A stretch of DNA of 64,000 nucleotides from Fimbriimonadaceae bacterium (lineage in GTDB: Bacteria; Armatimonadota; UBA10988): assembly GCA_020850355.1 (NCBI GenBank), contig JADZEX010000059.1, positions 38,989-102,988 on the forward strand, in the 5' to 3' direction. Each line of letters begins with the position of its first letter. Position 1 is the first letter of the stretch. The notes below the pieces were generated by a model that ran no database searches, was not told the DNA's origin, and was given only the letters and a program-made list of their open reading frames with translations. The position numbers and the translations under genes were made by a program. Of this stretch, positions 33,269-42,213 are shown piece after piece.

Positions 33269-34425
33269 CCGCGGCACCACTCCGGCGCCGGCGGAATGTC
33301 GAGCGGCTGCCCGCCCTGGCGCAACGACTCGGCCGCGATGCAGCCGACGGCGACGCTGTTGCGACCAGCGAGCGGCGTCGCCAGCGGCTCCTTGCCGTCC
33401 AGCACCATGTCGAGGAAGTCCTCGGCGATCACCGGGTCGGCCCCGCCGTGGGTGCCGTGAGCGCGCTTGATCTCGTAGGTCCGGTCGGCCAGCTCGCGCC
33501 AGGTGCCGGACCGCCGGGTCTGCACCCACACTCTGTTCTCCGGCTCGCTGTTCTCGAGGCGGCCTTCGGTGCCGATGAAGACGTAGTTGCGGTGGTAGTC
33601 GGGGGTGAAGTGGCACTGCAGGTAGCTGGCCAGAATGCCGCCCTCGAGCTGCATCAAGACCATGTTGTTGTCCTCGACATCAACTTCCTGCCGGAAGGCG
33701 CAGCGCTCGTGGCCGGGCCACGCGGTCTGCACGTCGGGGCAGTCGCGGCGGCGGTCGCAGGAGGGGCACTCCAGGTCGTTCGGCTGCTCGCCGCCGTAGT
33801 AGCTGAGCGCCCCGAAGGCCGTCACGCGCTGCGTGTAGGCTCCGCTCAGCCAGTGGATCATGTCGATGTCGTGGGAGCCTTTCTGCAGCAGCAGCGAGGT
33901 GGCCTGGCGCTGCGTGGCGTGCCAGTCGTGGTAGTAGAAGTGGCCCCCGTGGCCGACGAAGTGGCGCACCCAGACGGCCTTCAACTGCCCGATCACCCCG
34001 GATTCGAGGATCTCCTTCATCACCCGGAAGATGTTCATGTAGCGCATGTTGAAGCCGACCATCAGCCGTTGGCCGTGGGCCCGCCAGGTGTTCAGGATGC
34101 GGTCACAGCCTGGCACGGTGATTGCCAGGGGTTTCTCGCAGAAGACGTGCTTGCCCGCCTCGAGCGCGGCGACGGCGTGCTCCTCGTGACAGAAGTCGGG
34201 CGAACAGACCGCGATGGCGTCGATGTCCGGCCGCTCCAGCAGACGGCGGTAGTCGGTGCTGACGAAGGCGTCCGGCAGGTCCTCGCTGAACTTCTTGAGG
34301 AACCCCTCGTTGACATCGGCCCCGCCCACCAGCAACGAGCGCCCGCCCGCCTGTGGCTGCTGCCACTGCCGCGCCAGCCCGCCGCGGCCACTGACCCCAA
34401 TCACGCCGACCCGTAGCTTGTCCAC
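33265..34425 (-). CDS. Gfo/Idh/MocA-family NAD(P)-dependent oxidoreductase with Cys-rich insert
   Basis: 386 aa. N-terminal Rossmann domain (VGVIGVSGRGG; SPDFCHEEHAVAALEAGKHVFCEKP with the EKP lysine) and C-terminal alpha/beta substrate domain (QKGSHDIDMIHWLSGA). Such enzymes oxidise or epimerise sugars, inositols or glycosides. Unusual is a Cys-rich insert in the second half, CPSCDRRRDCPD followed by a further Cys in HERCAF, which could bind a metal such as zinc. Substrate not known; the carbohydrate-degrading neighbourhood suggests a sugar. GTG start with GGGAG 7 nt upstream. The gene follows the DUF6785-like membrane gene by 70 nt. Confidence 0.85.
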   Translation of the reverse strand: MDKLRVGVIGVSGRGGLARQWQQPQAGGRSLLVGGADVNEGFLKKFSEDLPDAFVSTDYRRLLERPDIDAIAVCSPDFCHEEHAVAALEAGKHVFCEKPLAITVPGCDRILNTWRAHGQRLMVGFNMRYMNIFRVMKEILESGVIGQLKAVWVRHFVGHGGHFYYHDWHATQRQATSLLLQKGSHDIDMIHWLSGAYTQRVTAFGALSYYGGEQPNDLECPSCDRRRDCPDVQTAWPGHERCAFRQEVDVEDNNMVLMQLEGGILASYLQCHFTPDYHRNYVFIGTEGRLENSEPENRVWVQTRRSGTWRELADRTYEIKRAHGTHGGADPVIAEDFLDMVLDGKEPLATPLAGRNSVAVGCIAAESLRQGGQPLDIPPAPEWCRG

Positions 34426-34495
34426 GCTTCAGCTCCCGTCTGGCCTCGACGTGATGCAACGTTCTCGCCGAGCCGGCCGATCCGTCCGCTCGCGC

Positions 34496-36409
34496 TCAGT
34501 GCGGGAAGCTGAGATATTGCTGCGTCCCGGTGATCGTGCCGTAGACCGCCCACAGCAGCGGGACGACGTAGTCGCCCAGAATCAGGCCCAGGAAGAACGG
34601 CAGCAGCCGCCGGTAGAGCTTCATGCCGCCGAACCGCAAGGCCGCTGACTTGAGGGCCCAGGCGATCAGGAAGGGCAGCCAGAGGTAGTCCATCGACTGC
34701 GTGCAGGCCAGCGCATAGCCGACCGGATGCAGCGGCCACCAGAGCAGGTGGGTCCGGGCCGCCACCAGCGCGGCGAAGGCCAGCCCGCCAAAGACCACGC
34801 CGCCCGGCGCGTAGGCTCCCGGCAGGTTGCCCTTCAGTTGGTTGGCCAGCATGTCGAACGGCTGCCGCCCGACCTGCGCCGGCCAGCGCCGAGTCAGGGC
34901 GCTGTCGACGCCGTACTGGAAGTAGACATGCAGATGCGCCCAGAGTCCGGCGGCAATGCCCAGCAACAGCGCCAGGCAGAGGCCCCACAGCAACGGATGG
35001 CGCCGGCCGCCGTCGTCGGGTGACAGCCGCATGCTCTGCAGGAACTGCGGCAGCACAGCGTCGCGAAAGTCGAGGTCGAGCGGCATCAGGTTGGCGAAGA
35101 CGGTCGCCTGCCGCGGATTCAGCATCGGCGCGCCGGGGGCCCGCAGCAGCACCGTGTGCGGGGTGATCCCCGGCGCGAAGGTCCAGCCGGAGCCGGTCTC
35201 ACTGACGATCCGGGCGCACCCGATGCTGTAGGCCAGGTAGAGTAGCAGCCAGACCACGGTCAGCCCACTGGGCAGGCCCAGCAGGCCGACCAGCCAGGTA
35301 ACCACCGCCCCGGCCAGCAGCAGCGCCAGCAGCAGGTTGCGGCTGGCCGGCTGCCCGGGCCGCAGCGCGGCGGCGAAGTCGTGCCGCGAACGCCAGACGG
35401 CCAGCACCGCCAGTCCCAGGAACGCGCCGACGCCCTGTTCCAGCCAAAACGGAAAGACCGCCGTCTTGAGTGGCCCATCGGCCAGTCCGCTGGTCACCGC
35501 CAGCAGGCTGATCAGCTTGGTGATCAGGTACCAGGCCCAGGCACTGAAGGCCACGTCGAGGGTCAGCAGGAAGCCGATCCCGATCATGAAGGGGTAGAAG
35601 CTCAGCACGAACGGCTTCAGCGCGCTCAACTCGCGCGAGCTCCAGGCGGCGTCGATCCGCAGCCCGCCAACTGGCTTGACGAGAATCTCGGGGACCGCCG
35701 GAATCAGGAAGTGCAGGCCGTTGACACAGTCGATGAAGGCGGCGAGGCCGAACCCGACCCACAGCAGGCGGTTGCTCCAGAACGCCGGCGCCCCGCCGTC
35801 GCGGCTCATCTCCAGCGGCAGGTAGGTCAGCGGGAAGGTCAACCGCTCGCGACTCACCCATTGCTCGCGCAGCAACTGCGCCAGGCCCAGGGCCATCACC
35901 GCCAACAGGGCCATCAGGACTGTCCAGAACAGGAACGGCTTGGCGACGGCCTGCCAGTTGGCGGCGCTGTAGAGCGTCGAGTGGCCGCGATAGAGTGCGT
36001 TGATCACGTCCGGGTCGGCGATCTTGAACGCTGCGGGGATCAGCTCCTGGAAGTCGGCGAAGCGATTCTCGGCGGTCGCGTAGTAGGTTGCCGAGCCCAG
36101 CGAGGGGACCACGAACTGGCACCAGCCGATCCCACCGACGGCGGTCGCGACGCATTGCATCGCGTAGACCAGTAGCAGGTCGTGTTGGGACAGGCCCCAG
36201 CGCAGCCGCAGTCGGCGCAGCAGCAGGTTCAGCAGGGTCAGCCCACAGAGCACGAAGATCGGCCCGCGGAGCAGCGAGGTCTGGGTCCAGAGGGTCGCCT
36301 GCGCGACGATGTAGGTGTAGACCCCGAACAGCGTGGTCGGCGGGATCAGCAGGGCGCCCAGCAGCAGGCCGCGCCAGGGGAACCGCCCAGTCTCGTCAAC
36401 CGCGGCCAT
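34496..36409 (-). CDS. DUF6785/DUF6784-like multi-pass membrane protein
   Basis: 637 aa with about 14 hydrophobic helices. The sequence style (GVYTYIVAQATLWTQTSLLRGPIFVLC, HDLLLVYAMQCVATAVGGIGWCQFVVPSLG, WVSRERLTFPLTYLPLEM) is that of the DUF6785/DUF6784 proteins common in Planctomycetota and Armatimonadota. They are distantly like OPT-type oligopeptide transporters, but their transport role is unproven. It is first of a minus-strand pair with the Gfo/Idh gene, so it may import the compound that enzyme acts on. RBS GAGG 7 nt before ATG. The promoter region carries a perfect inverted repeat around the putative -10. Confidence 0.78.
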   Translation of the reverse strand: MAAVDETGRFPWRGLLLGALLIPPTTLFGVYTYIVAQATLWTQTSLLRGPIFVLCGLTLLNLLLRRLRLRWGLSQHDLLLVYAMQCVATAVGGIGWCQFVVPSLGSATYYATAENRFADFQELIPAAFKIADPDVINALYRGHSTLYSAANWQAVAKPFLFWTVLMALLAVMALGLAQLLREQWVSRERLTFPLTYLPLEMSRDGGAPAFWSNRLLWVGFGLAAFIDCVNGLHFLIPAVPEILVKPVGGLRIDAAWSSRELSALKPFVLSFYPFMIGIGFLLTLDVAFSAWAWYLITKLISLLAVTSGLADGPLKTAVFPFWLEQGVGAFLGLAVLAVWRSRHDFAAALRPGQPASRNLLLALLLAGAVVTWLVGLLGLPSGLTVVWLLLYLAYSIGCARIVSETGSGWTFAPGITPHTVLLRAPGAPMLNPRQATVFANLMPLDLDFRDAVLPQFLQSMRLSPDDGGRRHPLLWGLCLALLLGIAAGLWAHLHVYFQYGVDSALTRRWPAQVGRQPFDMLANQLKGNLPGAYAPGGVVFGGLAFAALVAARTHLLWWPLHPVGYALACTQSMDYLWLPFLIAWALKSAALRFGGMKLYRRLLPFFLGLILGDYVVPLLWAVYGTITGTQQYLSFPH

Positions 36410-36419
36410 CGAAGCACCT

Positions 36420-36439
36420 CGTCGGCAGTGTAGCCGACG
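36420..36439 (-). promoter_or_regulatory. 7-bp inverted repeat framing a putative -10: operator-like
   Basis: CGTCGGC and GCCGACG form a perfect 7-bp inverted repeat with a 6-nt centre. On the minus strand the centre is TACACT, a 4/6 match to a -10, with a weak TTGCAC -35 at 36451-36456 (18-nt spacer). A dimeric repressor at this site would block the promoter of the DUF6785-like gene. Confidence 0.45.
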
Positions 36440-36475
36440 ATCCGGCCCGCGTGCAAGCGTGCCGCTGGCCGCCCC

Positions 36476-36503
36476 TTGCCGCCGCGGCGCACCATGCTAA
36501 GCT
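36476..36503 (+). promoter_or_regulatory. Putative promoter for lipA
   Basis: TTGCCG at 36476-36481, a 16-nt spacer, and TAAGCT at 36498-36503 preceded by TGC (extended -10). Both hexamers are imperfect. Predicted start is close to 36510, 12 nt before the ATG. Confidence 0.38.
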
Positions 36504-36521
36504 AGGGCCCAGGTGCATCCG

Positions 36522-37481
36522 ATGGCAGTAACGCGACGACCTGAGTGGCTGAAGATGCCATTCCCCGCCGGTGAGCATTACCAGGACCTCAAGACGCTGG
36601 TCGCCGACCTGCAGCTCCACACCGTCTGCGAAGCGGCCCGCTGCCCGAACATCGGCGAGTGCTGGAACCAGCGCACCGCCACCTTCATGCTGCTCGGCAA
36701 CGTCTGCACCCGCGCCTGCGGCTTCTGCAACATCGCCACCGGGCGGCCCGAACCGGTCGACGCGGGCGAGCCGGAGCGCGTCGCGCGGGCCATCGCGTAC
36801 CTCAAGCTGCAGTACGCCGTGCTCACCTCGGTCAACCGCGACGATCTGCCCGACGGTGGCGCGCACATCTTCGCGGCCACCCTCCGCGCGATCCACGACC
36901 GCCTGCCCGACTGCCGCGTCGAGGTGCTGATCCCCGACTTCAAGGGCGACCCCGACGCGCTGGCCGCCGTGCTGGCGGCGGCGCCGGCAGTGCTCAACCA
37001 CAACGTCGAGACCGTCCGGCGGCTTGGAGCGGTGGTCCACCCGCAGGCGAAGTACGACCGCACCCTGGAGCTGTTCCGGCGCGCCGCGCGGCTGGCGCCG
37101 GAGATTCCGCTGAAGTCTGGCTACATGGTCGGCCACGGCGAGACCTTCGACGAATGCGTCGAGTTGATGCAGGACCTCTGCGCCGCCGGGGTGCGGATCC
37201 TGACCGTCGGGCAGTACCTCCGGCCCAGCCAGCAGCACCTGCCGGTCGAGCGGTACTGGACGCCGGCTGAGTTCGCCGACCTGCGCGAGCGCGGCCTGGC
37301 CATCGGTTTCGACCACGTCGAGGCGGGCGCGCTGGTCCGGAGCAGCTACCACGCCCGCGAGCAGGAAGCCGCGGCGCACGGCCAGGCGCCCCATGAACTC
37401 GGCGCGCCCCGCCCGCTGCGCGCGATTCCCGCCGACCGCAGCCTGATCACCCTGCCTGTGCTGCAAGACGAACCGAGCTGA
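36522..37481 (+). CDS. lipA: Lipoyl synthase (radical SAM)
   Basis: 319 aa. It inserts two sulfurs into octanoyl groups on carrier proteins to make lipoate. It has both LipA clusters: the auxiliary N-terminal CEAARCPNIGECW motif (CxxxxCxxxxxC) and the radical-SAM CTRACGFC (CxxxCxxC). The RSSYHA near the C-terminus supplies the conserved serine ligand. Also LTSVNRDDLPDGGA, ETV and GHGET. ATG 36522 chosen (AGGTG 7 nt upstream); a GTG three codons earlier is possible. No lipB or lipoate-using dehydrogenase is nearby, so it stands as a single metabolic gene in front of two glycosidase genes. Confidence 0.95.
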   Translation: MAVTRRPEWLKMPFPAGEHYQDLKTLVADLQLHTVCEAARCPNIGECWNQRTATFMLLGNVCTRACGFCNIATGRPEPVDAGEPERVARAIAYLKLQYAVLTSVNRDDLPDGGAHIFAATLRAIHDRLPDCRVEVLIPDFKGDPDALAAVLAAAPAVLNHNVETVRRLGAVVHPQAKYDRTLELFRRAARLAPEIPLKSGYMVGHGETFDECVELMQDLCAAGVRILTVGQYLRPSQQHLPVERYWTPAEFADLRERGLAIGFDHVEAGALVRSSYHAREQEAAAHGQAPHELGAPRPLRAIPADRSLITLPVLQDEPS

Positions 37482-37546
37482 AGTCGGCGCGGCGCAGGAG
37501 CCCGCCCCCCGCCGCCGTAACCACCGGCGCCGGAGGCTGCTGGACC

Positions 37547-40042
37547 ATGGCTGGCTCGTCGCTCCACCTGATCTGCAACGCACACCTGGATCCCGTCTGG
37601 CAGTGGGAGTGGGAGGAGGGCGCCGCGGAGGCGATTGCCACCTTCCGCTGCGCCGCCGACCTCTGCGAGGAGTTCGACGAGTTCGTCTTCTGCCACAACG
37701 AGGCCATCCTCTACGAGTGGGTCGAGGAGTACGAGCCGGCGCTGTTCGCCCGGATCCAGCGCCTGGTGGCAGCCGGCCGCTGGCAGATTCTGGGCGGCTG
37801 GTTCCTGCAGCCCGACTGCAACATGCCCTGCGGCGAGTCCTTCGTGCGCCAGGCGCTCTGCGGGCGGCGCTACTTCGCGGCCAAGTTCGGGGTCCGCCCG
37901 ACCACCGCCGTCAACTTCGACCCGTTCGGCCACACCCGCGGCCTGGTGCAGATCCTGGCGAAGTGCGGCTACGACTCGTACGTCTTCTGCCGCCCCTCGC
38001 CCGGCCAGTGTGCGCTGCCGGCGGAGCGCTTCAGGTGGGTCGGCTACGACGGCTCGACGGTCCTGGCGCAGCGCTGCGGCTCCTACAACTCGCCGCTCGG
38101 ACAGGCGCGCCAGAAGGTCGAACACCACCTGGCCCAGCCGGCCGCACCGGCCATTGACCTGGTCTTGTGGGGCGTTGGCAACCACGGCGGGGGACCCTCG
38201 CGCGAGGACCTGCAGGCGCTGCGTGAGCTGATCGCCAGCCGCCCGGAGGCGGCGATCCGGCACTCCACGTTGGAGCAGTTCTGGGCCGCGGTGCGCGCCG
38301 GGCAACCGCGGCTGCCGCGCCACGAGGGCGACATCAACCCGTTTGCCGTCGGCTGCTACACCTCGCAGGTCCGCCTGAAGCAGAAGCACCGGCTCTTGGA
38401 GAACGAGCTCTATGCCCTCGAGAAGATGGCCTGCGCGGCCTGGGTGCAGGGCCGCCTGGAGTACCCTGCGGCGGAGCTGGCGGCGGCGCAGCACGACCTG
38501 CTGACCAGCCAGTTCCACGACATCCTGCCCGGATCGTCGGTGCAGCCGGTCGAAGAGACCTCGCTGCGGCTGCTCGACCACGGGCTGGAGGAGGTCTCGC
38601 GCGCCAAGGCGCGGGCCTTCTTCGCGCTGGCAGCCGGCCAGCCGGCAGCCAACCCGGGCGAGATTCCGATTCTGGTCTACAACCCGCACCCCTTCGTGGT
38701 GCGCACGACCGTCGAGTGCGAGTTCCAGCTCGCCGACCAGAACTGGACCGAGACCTTCACCGATGTCACGGTCTGTCAGGGCCGCCGCCGCTTGCCGACG
38801 CAGGTGGAGCAGGAGCTGGGCAACATCCCGCTCGACTGGCGCAAGCGGGTCGCCTTCCAGGCCGACCTGCAGCCCTCGCAGATCAACCGTTTCGACTGCC
38901 GGCTGCAACGGCTGCCGCAGCGACCAGCTCGCCAGGCGCTGCCGGCCGGCGCGACGCACCACGAGTTCGCCAACGGCGACCTGGCGGTGCGCCTGAACCT
39001 CGCCACAGGGCTGCTCGACGGGCTGGCGGTCGGCGGGGTCGAGTACCTCCGCGGGCCCGCCGCGCAGGCCCTGGTGCTGGCCGACAGCGAGGACTCCTGG
39101 GGCATGCGCGAGCGGCGTTACGACCAGGTGGTGGGGCAGTTTGAGCTGCTCTCGCCGGCGGTCAGTGCCCGGCTGGCCGGCGTCCAGGCGGCCGCCCTGC
39201 CAGCAGTGCGGGTGGTCGAAGACGGCCCGGTGCGGTTGGTGGTCGAGGCGGCTCTGGGGTATGGCCGCTCCGCGCTGATCCTGCGTTACCTGCTGCCCCG
39301 CCGGGGGACCGAGGTCGGCCTCGAGGCGCGGGTCCAGTGGGCCGAGCAGGACCGGCTGCTGAAGCTGGCGTTCCCGCTGGCTGGCGAGTTGGCCCGCTAC
39401 TGCGGCCAGGTCGCTTACGGGGTCGGCGAGCTGCCCACCAATGGCGACGAGGCGGTGGCGCAGCGCTGGGTCGCGGCGGTGGCGGCCGACGGGCGGGCGG
39501 TGACCGTGATCAACGACGGCGTCTACGGCTCGGACTGCTCCGCGGCCGGTCTGCGGCTGACGCTGCTGCGGTCGCCCGCCTACACCGGCCACCCGATCGG
39601 CGAGCGCAGCATCGTGCCGCAAGATCGCTTCACCGCGCGGATCGACCAGGGCGAACGGCTCTTCCGCTGCTGGCTCAACGCCGGCCCGGCCGCCCAACGC
39701 CTGGCGCGGATTGACCGGGAGGCGGCGGTCCGCAACGAAACACCGGTCGCGCTGTCGTTCCACCCCTCCGGCGCCGGCGAGGCGCCGTTGCCGCTGGTGG
39801 TGCTGCGCGACGGCGTCACCCAACTCAGCGCGCTGAAGCGCTCGGAGGACGGCCAGGCCTTGATCGTGCGGCTCTTCGAGCCGACCGGCCGGGCCCGCAG
39901 CACGACTCTCGAACTGCCCGCCCTGGGGCTGACCCAGCCGGTGCGGCTGGGCCGCTTCGAGGTCAAGACCTTACGGGTGGACCTGGCGACACGCAGCGTG
40001 GTCGAGACCAATCTGTTGGAGGAGGTTGCCCCCAGCGGCTGA
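37547..40042 (+). CDS. GH38-family alpha-mannosidase
   Basis: 831 aa, no signal peptide, so probably cytoplasmic. N-terminal GH38 catalytic domain: NAHLDPVWQWEWEEG (zinc His and Asp) at the start and TAVNFDPFGHTRGLVQIL, where Asp in NFDPFGH is the likely nucleophile. LLTSQFHDILPGSS gives the second metal-binding site. The mid-domain and C-terminal beta-sandwich follow the standard GH38 layout (HHEFANGDLAVRLNLATGLLDGL; GRSALILRYLLPRRGTEVGLEARV). It would remove alpha-mannose (or similar alpha-linked sugar) from imported oligosaccharides. RBS GGAGG lies ~10 nt upstream. Followed by a DUF5722-type hydrolase 68 nt on. Confidence 0.9.
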   Translation: MAGSSLHLICNAHLDPVWQWEWEEGAAEAIATFRCAADLCEEFDEFVFCHNEAILYEWVEEYEPALFARIQRLVAAGRWQILGGWFLQPDCNMPCGESFVRQALCGRRYFAAKFGVRPTTAVNFDPFGHTRGLVQILAKCGYDSYVFCRPSPGQCALPAERFRWVGYDGSTVLAQRCGSYNSPLGQARQKVEHHLAQPAAPAIDLVLWGVGNHGGGPSREDLQALRELIASRPEAAIRHSTLEQFWAAVRAGQPRLPRHEGDINPFAVGCYTSQVRLKQKHRLLENELYALEKMACAAWVQGRLEYPAAELAAAQHDLLTSQFHDILPGSSVQPVEETSLRLLDHGLEEVSRAKARAFFALAAGQPAANPGEIPILVYNPHPFVVRTTVECEFQLADQNWTETFTDVTVCQGRRRLPTQVEQELGNIPLDWRKRVAFQADLQPSQINRFDCRLQRLPQRPARQALPAGATHHEFANGDLAVRLNLATGLLDGLAVGGVEYLRGPAAQALVLADSEDSWGMRERRYDQVVGQFELLSPAVSARLAGVQAAALPAVRVVEDGPVRLVVEAALGYGRSALILRYLLPRRGTEVGLEARVQWAEQDRLLKLAFPLAGELARYCGQVAYGVGELPTNGDEAVAQRWVAAVAADGRAVTVINDGVYGSDCSAAGLRLTLLRSPAYTGHPIGERSIVPQDRFTARIDQGERLFRCWLNAGPAAQRLARIDREAAVRNETPVALSFHPSGAGEAPLPLVVLRDGVTQLSALKRSEDGQALIVRLFEPTGRARSTTLELPALGLTQPVRLGRFEVKTLRVDLATRSVVETNLLEEVAPSG

Positions 40043-40110
40043 CCGCCGGGCGGGGCAGGATTCCGCGCCGCCGCGGCGGCCGGTGTGGCACGGTGGGAGG
40101 CCTGGGAACG

Positions 40111-42189
40111 ATGAGCAGTGCCTGGTGGGTCCTGTCGGGTGTCCTGACGCTGGCGGCCGAGCCGCCGGCCGTGCCGTTGCAGTTGGTCACCGCCAACTGC
40201 CACGACCTGGAGCTGGAGCCGCTGCCGGGCGGCGGCTGGAGCATCCGCACCACCGGCGCGGATCCCTACGTCTTCACGGCGCCGGTCGATCAGGTGGTCG
40301 ATATTGCGGTGCAGGTGCTGGCGTTCGACTACTTCAGCACCACCGGCACGGACGCCTTCCAGGCCTTCGTCCACCCGCCCCTGGCCGAAGCCAGCAGCGT
40401 CAAGGGGCCGGGGCTGGCGCGCAGCGAGGGCTGGTCGAGCCATGCGCTGGACTTGGCGCCGCTGCTCGGCAACCGCGCGGCGCCGGTCGGTGGGCTGCGC
40501 CTCGACTTCGGCAACGCCGCCGGCAAGACCCTGCAACTGCGCAACCTGCGGCTGCGGGCGCCGAATCAGCGCGAGCGCGAACTGGCCGCCACGGCAGCGG
40601 CCCGCCGACAGCGGCTGGTGGTGCTGGACCGCTTCCTGAACGACTACCAGGCCCGCACCTGGCCGTGTCGCCTGACGCGGGTGGCCGTTGGCGCCGAGAC
40701 GATCACCGTGAGCGGCCAGCTCGGCGCCAGGCGCGCGGTGAGGTTGGTCGAGGCGCCGCTGTCGCAGGACCTCGACCTGGGTCTGCCGTGGGCCAGCCAG
40801 CAACCGGTCCAACCGGCCGCCGACGGCACGTTCGAGATCACCGTGCCGCGCCGGATCGCCGACCGCGACCGGCTGCTGTCGCGCTGGGCCCTGGTCGCCG
40901 CCGCCAACGACGAACTGCTGGCCGCCGCCCGCTACGCCGAGTCGGTCGCCCCGCGCTGGGACTTGCCGGCGCCGCAGCCGCGGGGGCGCAAAGGTCTGGG
41001 CGGCTTCCACCTGGCGCATCCGACCAGCGACCTGACCGATCTGGGGATCGGCTACGCCACGGTCAACCTGGTGCTGAACGGCGTGTTCAGCACCACGCCC
41101 GCCCCAGGCTGGAGCCCCTTCACGTACGCCGGCCAGACCTGGTACGTCCACGACGAGCAGGTCCAGCGCTTCGACGAGACCTTCCGCACGCTGGCCGAGC
41201 ACGGCGTGATCGTCTCGCTGATCGTGCTGCTGGGGCAGCCGGGCAACAGCCCGGCGGGCAGCTACAGCCGCCTGGTGGCCCACCCGGCCGCCGACCCGGC
41301 CGGCATCTTCGTGATGCCAGATGTCACGAGCGCCGCGGGCCTCACGGCTTACGCCGCCGGTCTCGACTACCTGGCCCGCCGCTACAGCGACCCGCAGGCC
41401 GGGCACGGACGGATCCACCACTGGATCTTGCACAACGAGGTCAATGCTGGCTGGGTCTGGACCAACGCCGGCGAGCAGAGCGCCGCGGTCTATCTGGAGT
41501 GGTACCAGCGCTCGCTGCGCACCGCCTGGCTGATCGCCCGGCAGTACGACCCGCACGCGCGGGTCTACATCTCGCTGGAACACCATTGGACGATGCGCCA
41601 GGATCCCCGCTCGCACCCCGGCCGCGAGTTGCTGACGCGACTGGTTCGCACGGGTCAGGTCGAAGGTGATTTCGAGTGGGGAGTCGCCTTCCATCCGTAC
41701 CCCCAGAACCTCTTCGAGCCGCGGGTCTGGGAGGACAACCAGGTGACCTTCGACTTCGAGACCCCGAAGATCACCTTCCGCAACCTGGAAGTCCTGGACG
41801 CCTGGGCCCGCCAGCCGGCCCAGGCCTACCGCGGCCGCCCACGGTCGGTGCATCTCAGCGAGCAGGGGCTCAACAGCCGCGACTACAGCGCCGCGGCGCT
41901 GCGGGACCAGGCCGCCGGGATGGCCTACACCTGGGCCAAGCTGGCGCCGCTGTCGACCATCGAGGCGTTCCAGTACCACAACTGGGTCGACAATCGCCAC
42001 GAGGGCGGCCTGCGGATCGGGCTCCGGCGCTTCCCCGACGATGCCGACGAGCCGCTCGGCCGGAAGCCGATCTGGTATGTCTACCAGGCGCTCGACACCC
42101 CCCAGCAGGCGGCGGTGACAGCGCCCTACCTACCTGTCGTGGGGCTCACCTCGTGGGACCAGGCGGTCTACCGCGGCGCGCTGCCCTAA
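40111..42189 (+). CDS. DUF5722-type exported glycoside-hydrolase-like protein
   Basis: 692 aa with a short signal peptide (SSAWWVLSGVLTLAAE). An N-terminal beta-sandwich-like domain precedes a TIM-barrel-like region with HHWILHNEVNAGW (a likely catalytic acid Glu in a clan-A-like NE motif) and SVHLSEQGLNS (a Glu that could be the nucleophile). The overall style matches the DUF5722 family, which I place in a glycosidase-like superfamily by motif only. The substrate is unknown. The ATG at 40111 is used because the signal peptide starts there; a GTG six codons upstream is open. Nearest downstream neighbour, convergent, is the sialidase-like gene. Confidence 0.78.
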   Translation: MSSAWWVLSGVLTLAAEPPAVPLQLVTANCHDLELEPLPGGGWSIRTTGADPYVFTAPVDQVVDIAVQVLAFDYFSTTGTDAFQAFVHPPLAEASSVKGPGLARSEGWSSHALDLAPLLGNRAAPVGGLRLDFGNAAGKTLQLRNLRLRAPNQRERELAATAAARRQRLVVLDRFLNDYQARTWPCRLTRVAVGAETITVSGQLGARRAVRLVEAPLSQDLDLGLPWASQQPVQPAADGTFEITVPRRIADRDRLLSRWALVAAANDELLAAARYAESVAPRWDLPAPQPRGRKGLGGFHLAHPTSDLTDLGIGYATVNLVLNGVFSTTPAPGWSPFTYAGQTWYVHDEQVQRFDETFRTLAEHGVIVSLIVLLGQPGNSPAGSYSRLVAHPAADPAGIFVMPDVTSAAGLTAYAAGLDYLARRYSDPQAGHGRIHHWILHNEVNAGWVWTNAGEQSAAVYLEWYQRSLRTAWLIARQYDPHARVYISLEHHWTMRQDPRSHPGRELLTRLVRTGQVEGDFEWGVAFHPYPQNLFEPRVWEDNQVTFDFETPKITFRNLEVLDAWARQPAQAYRGRPRSVHLSEQGLNSRDYSAAALRDQAAGMAYTWAKLAPLSTIEAFQYHNWVDNRHEGGLRIGLRRFPDDADEPLGRKPIWYVYQALDTPQQAAVTAPYLPVVGLTSWDQAVYRGALP

Positions 42190-42213
42190 CGTCGGGAGCG
42201 CCGTCGCGGGCGC

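Noticed and set aside
37346..39823. An 825-codon minus-strand frame
   Set aside because: Shadow of the alpha-mannosidase gene.
39580..42000. An 806-codon minus-strand frame
   Set aside because: Shadow of the 3' end of the mannosidase gene and of the DUF5722-type gene.
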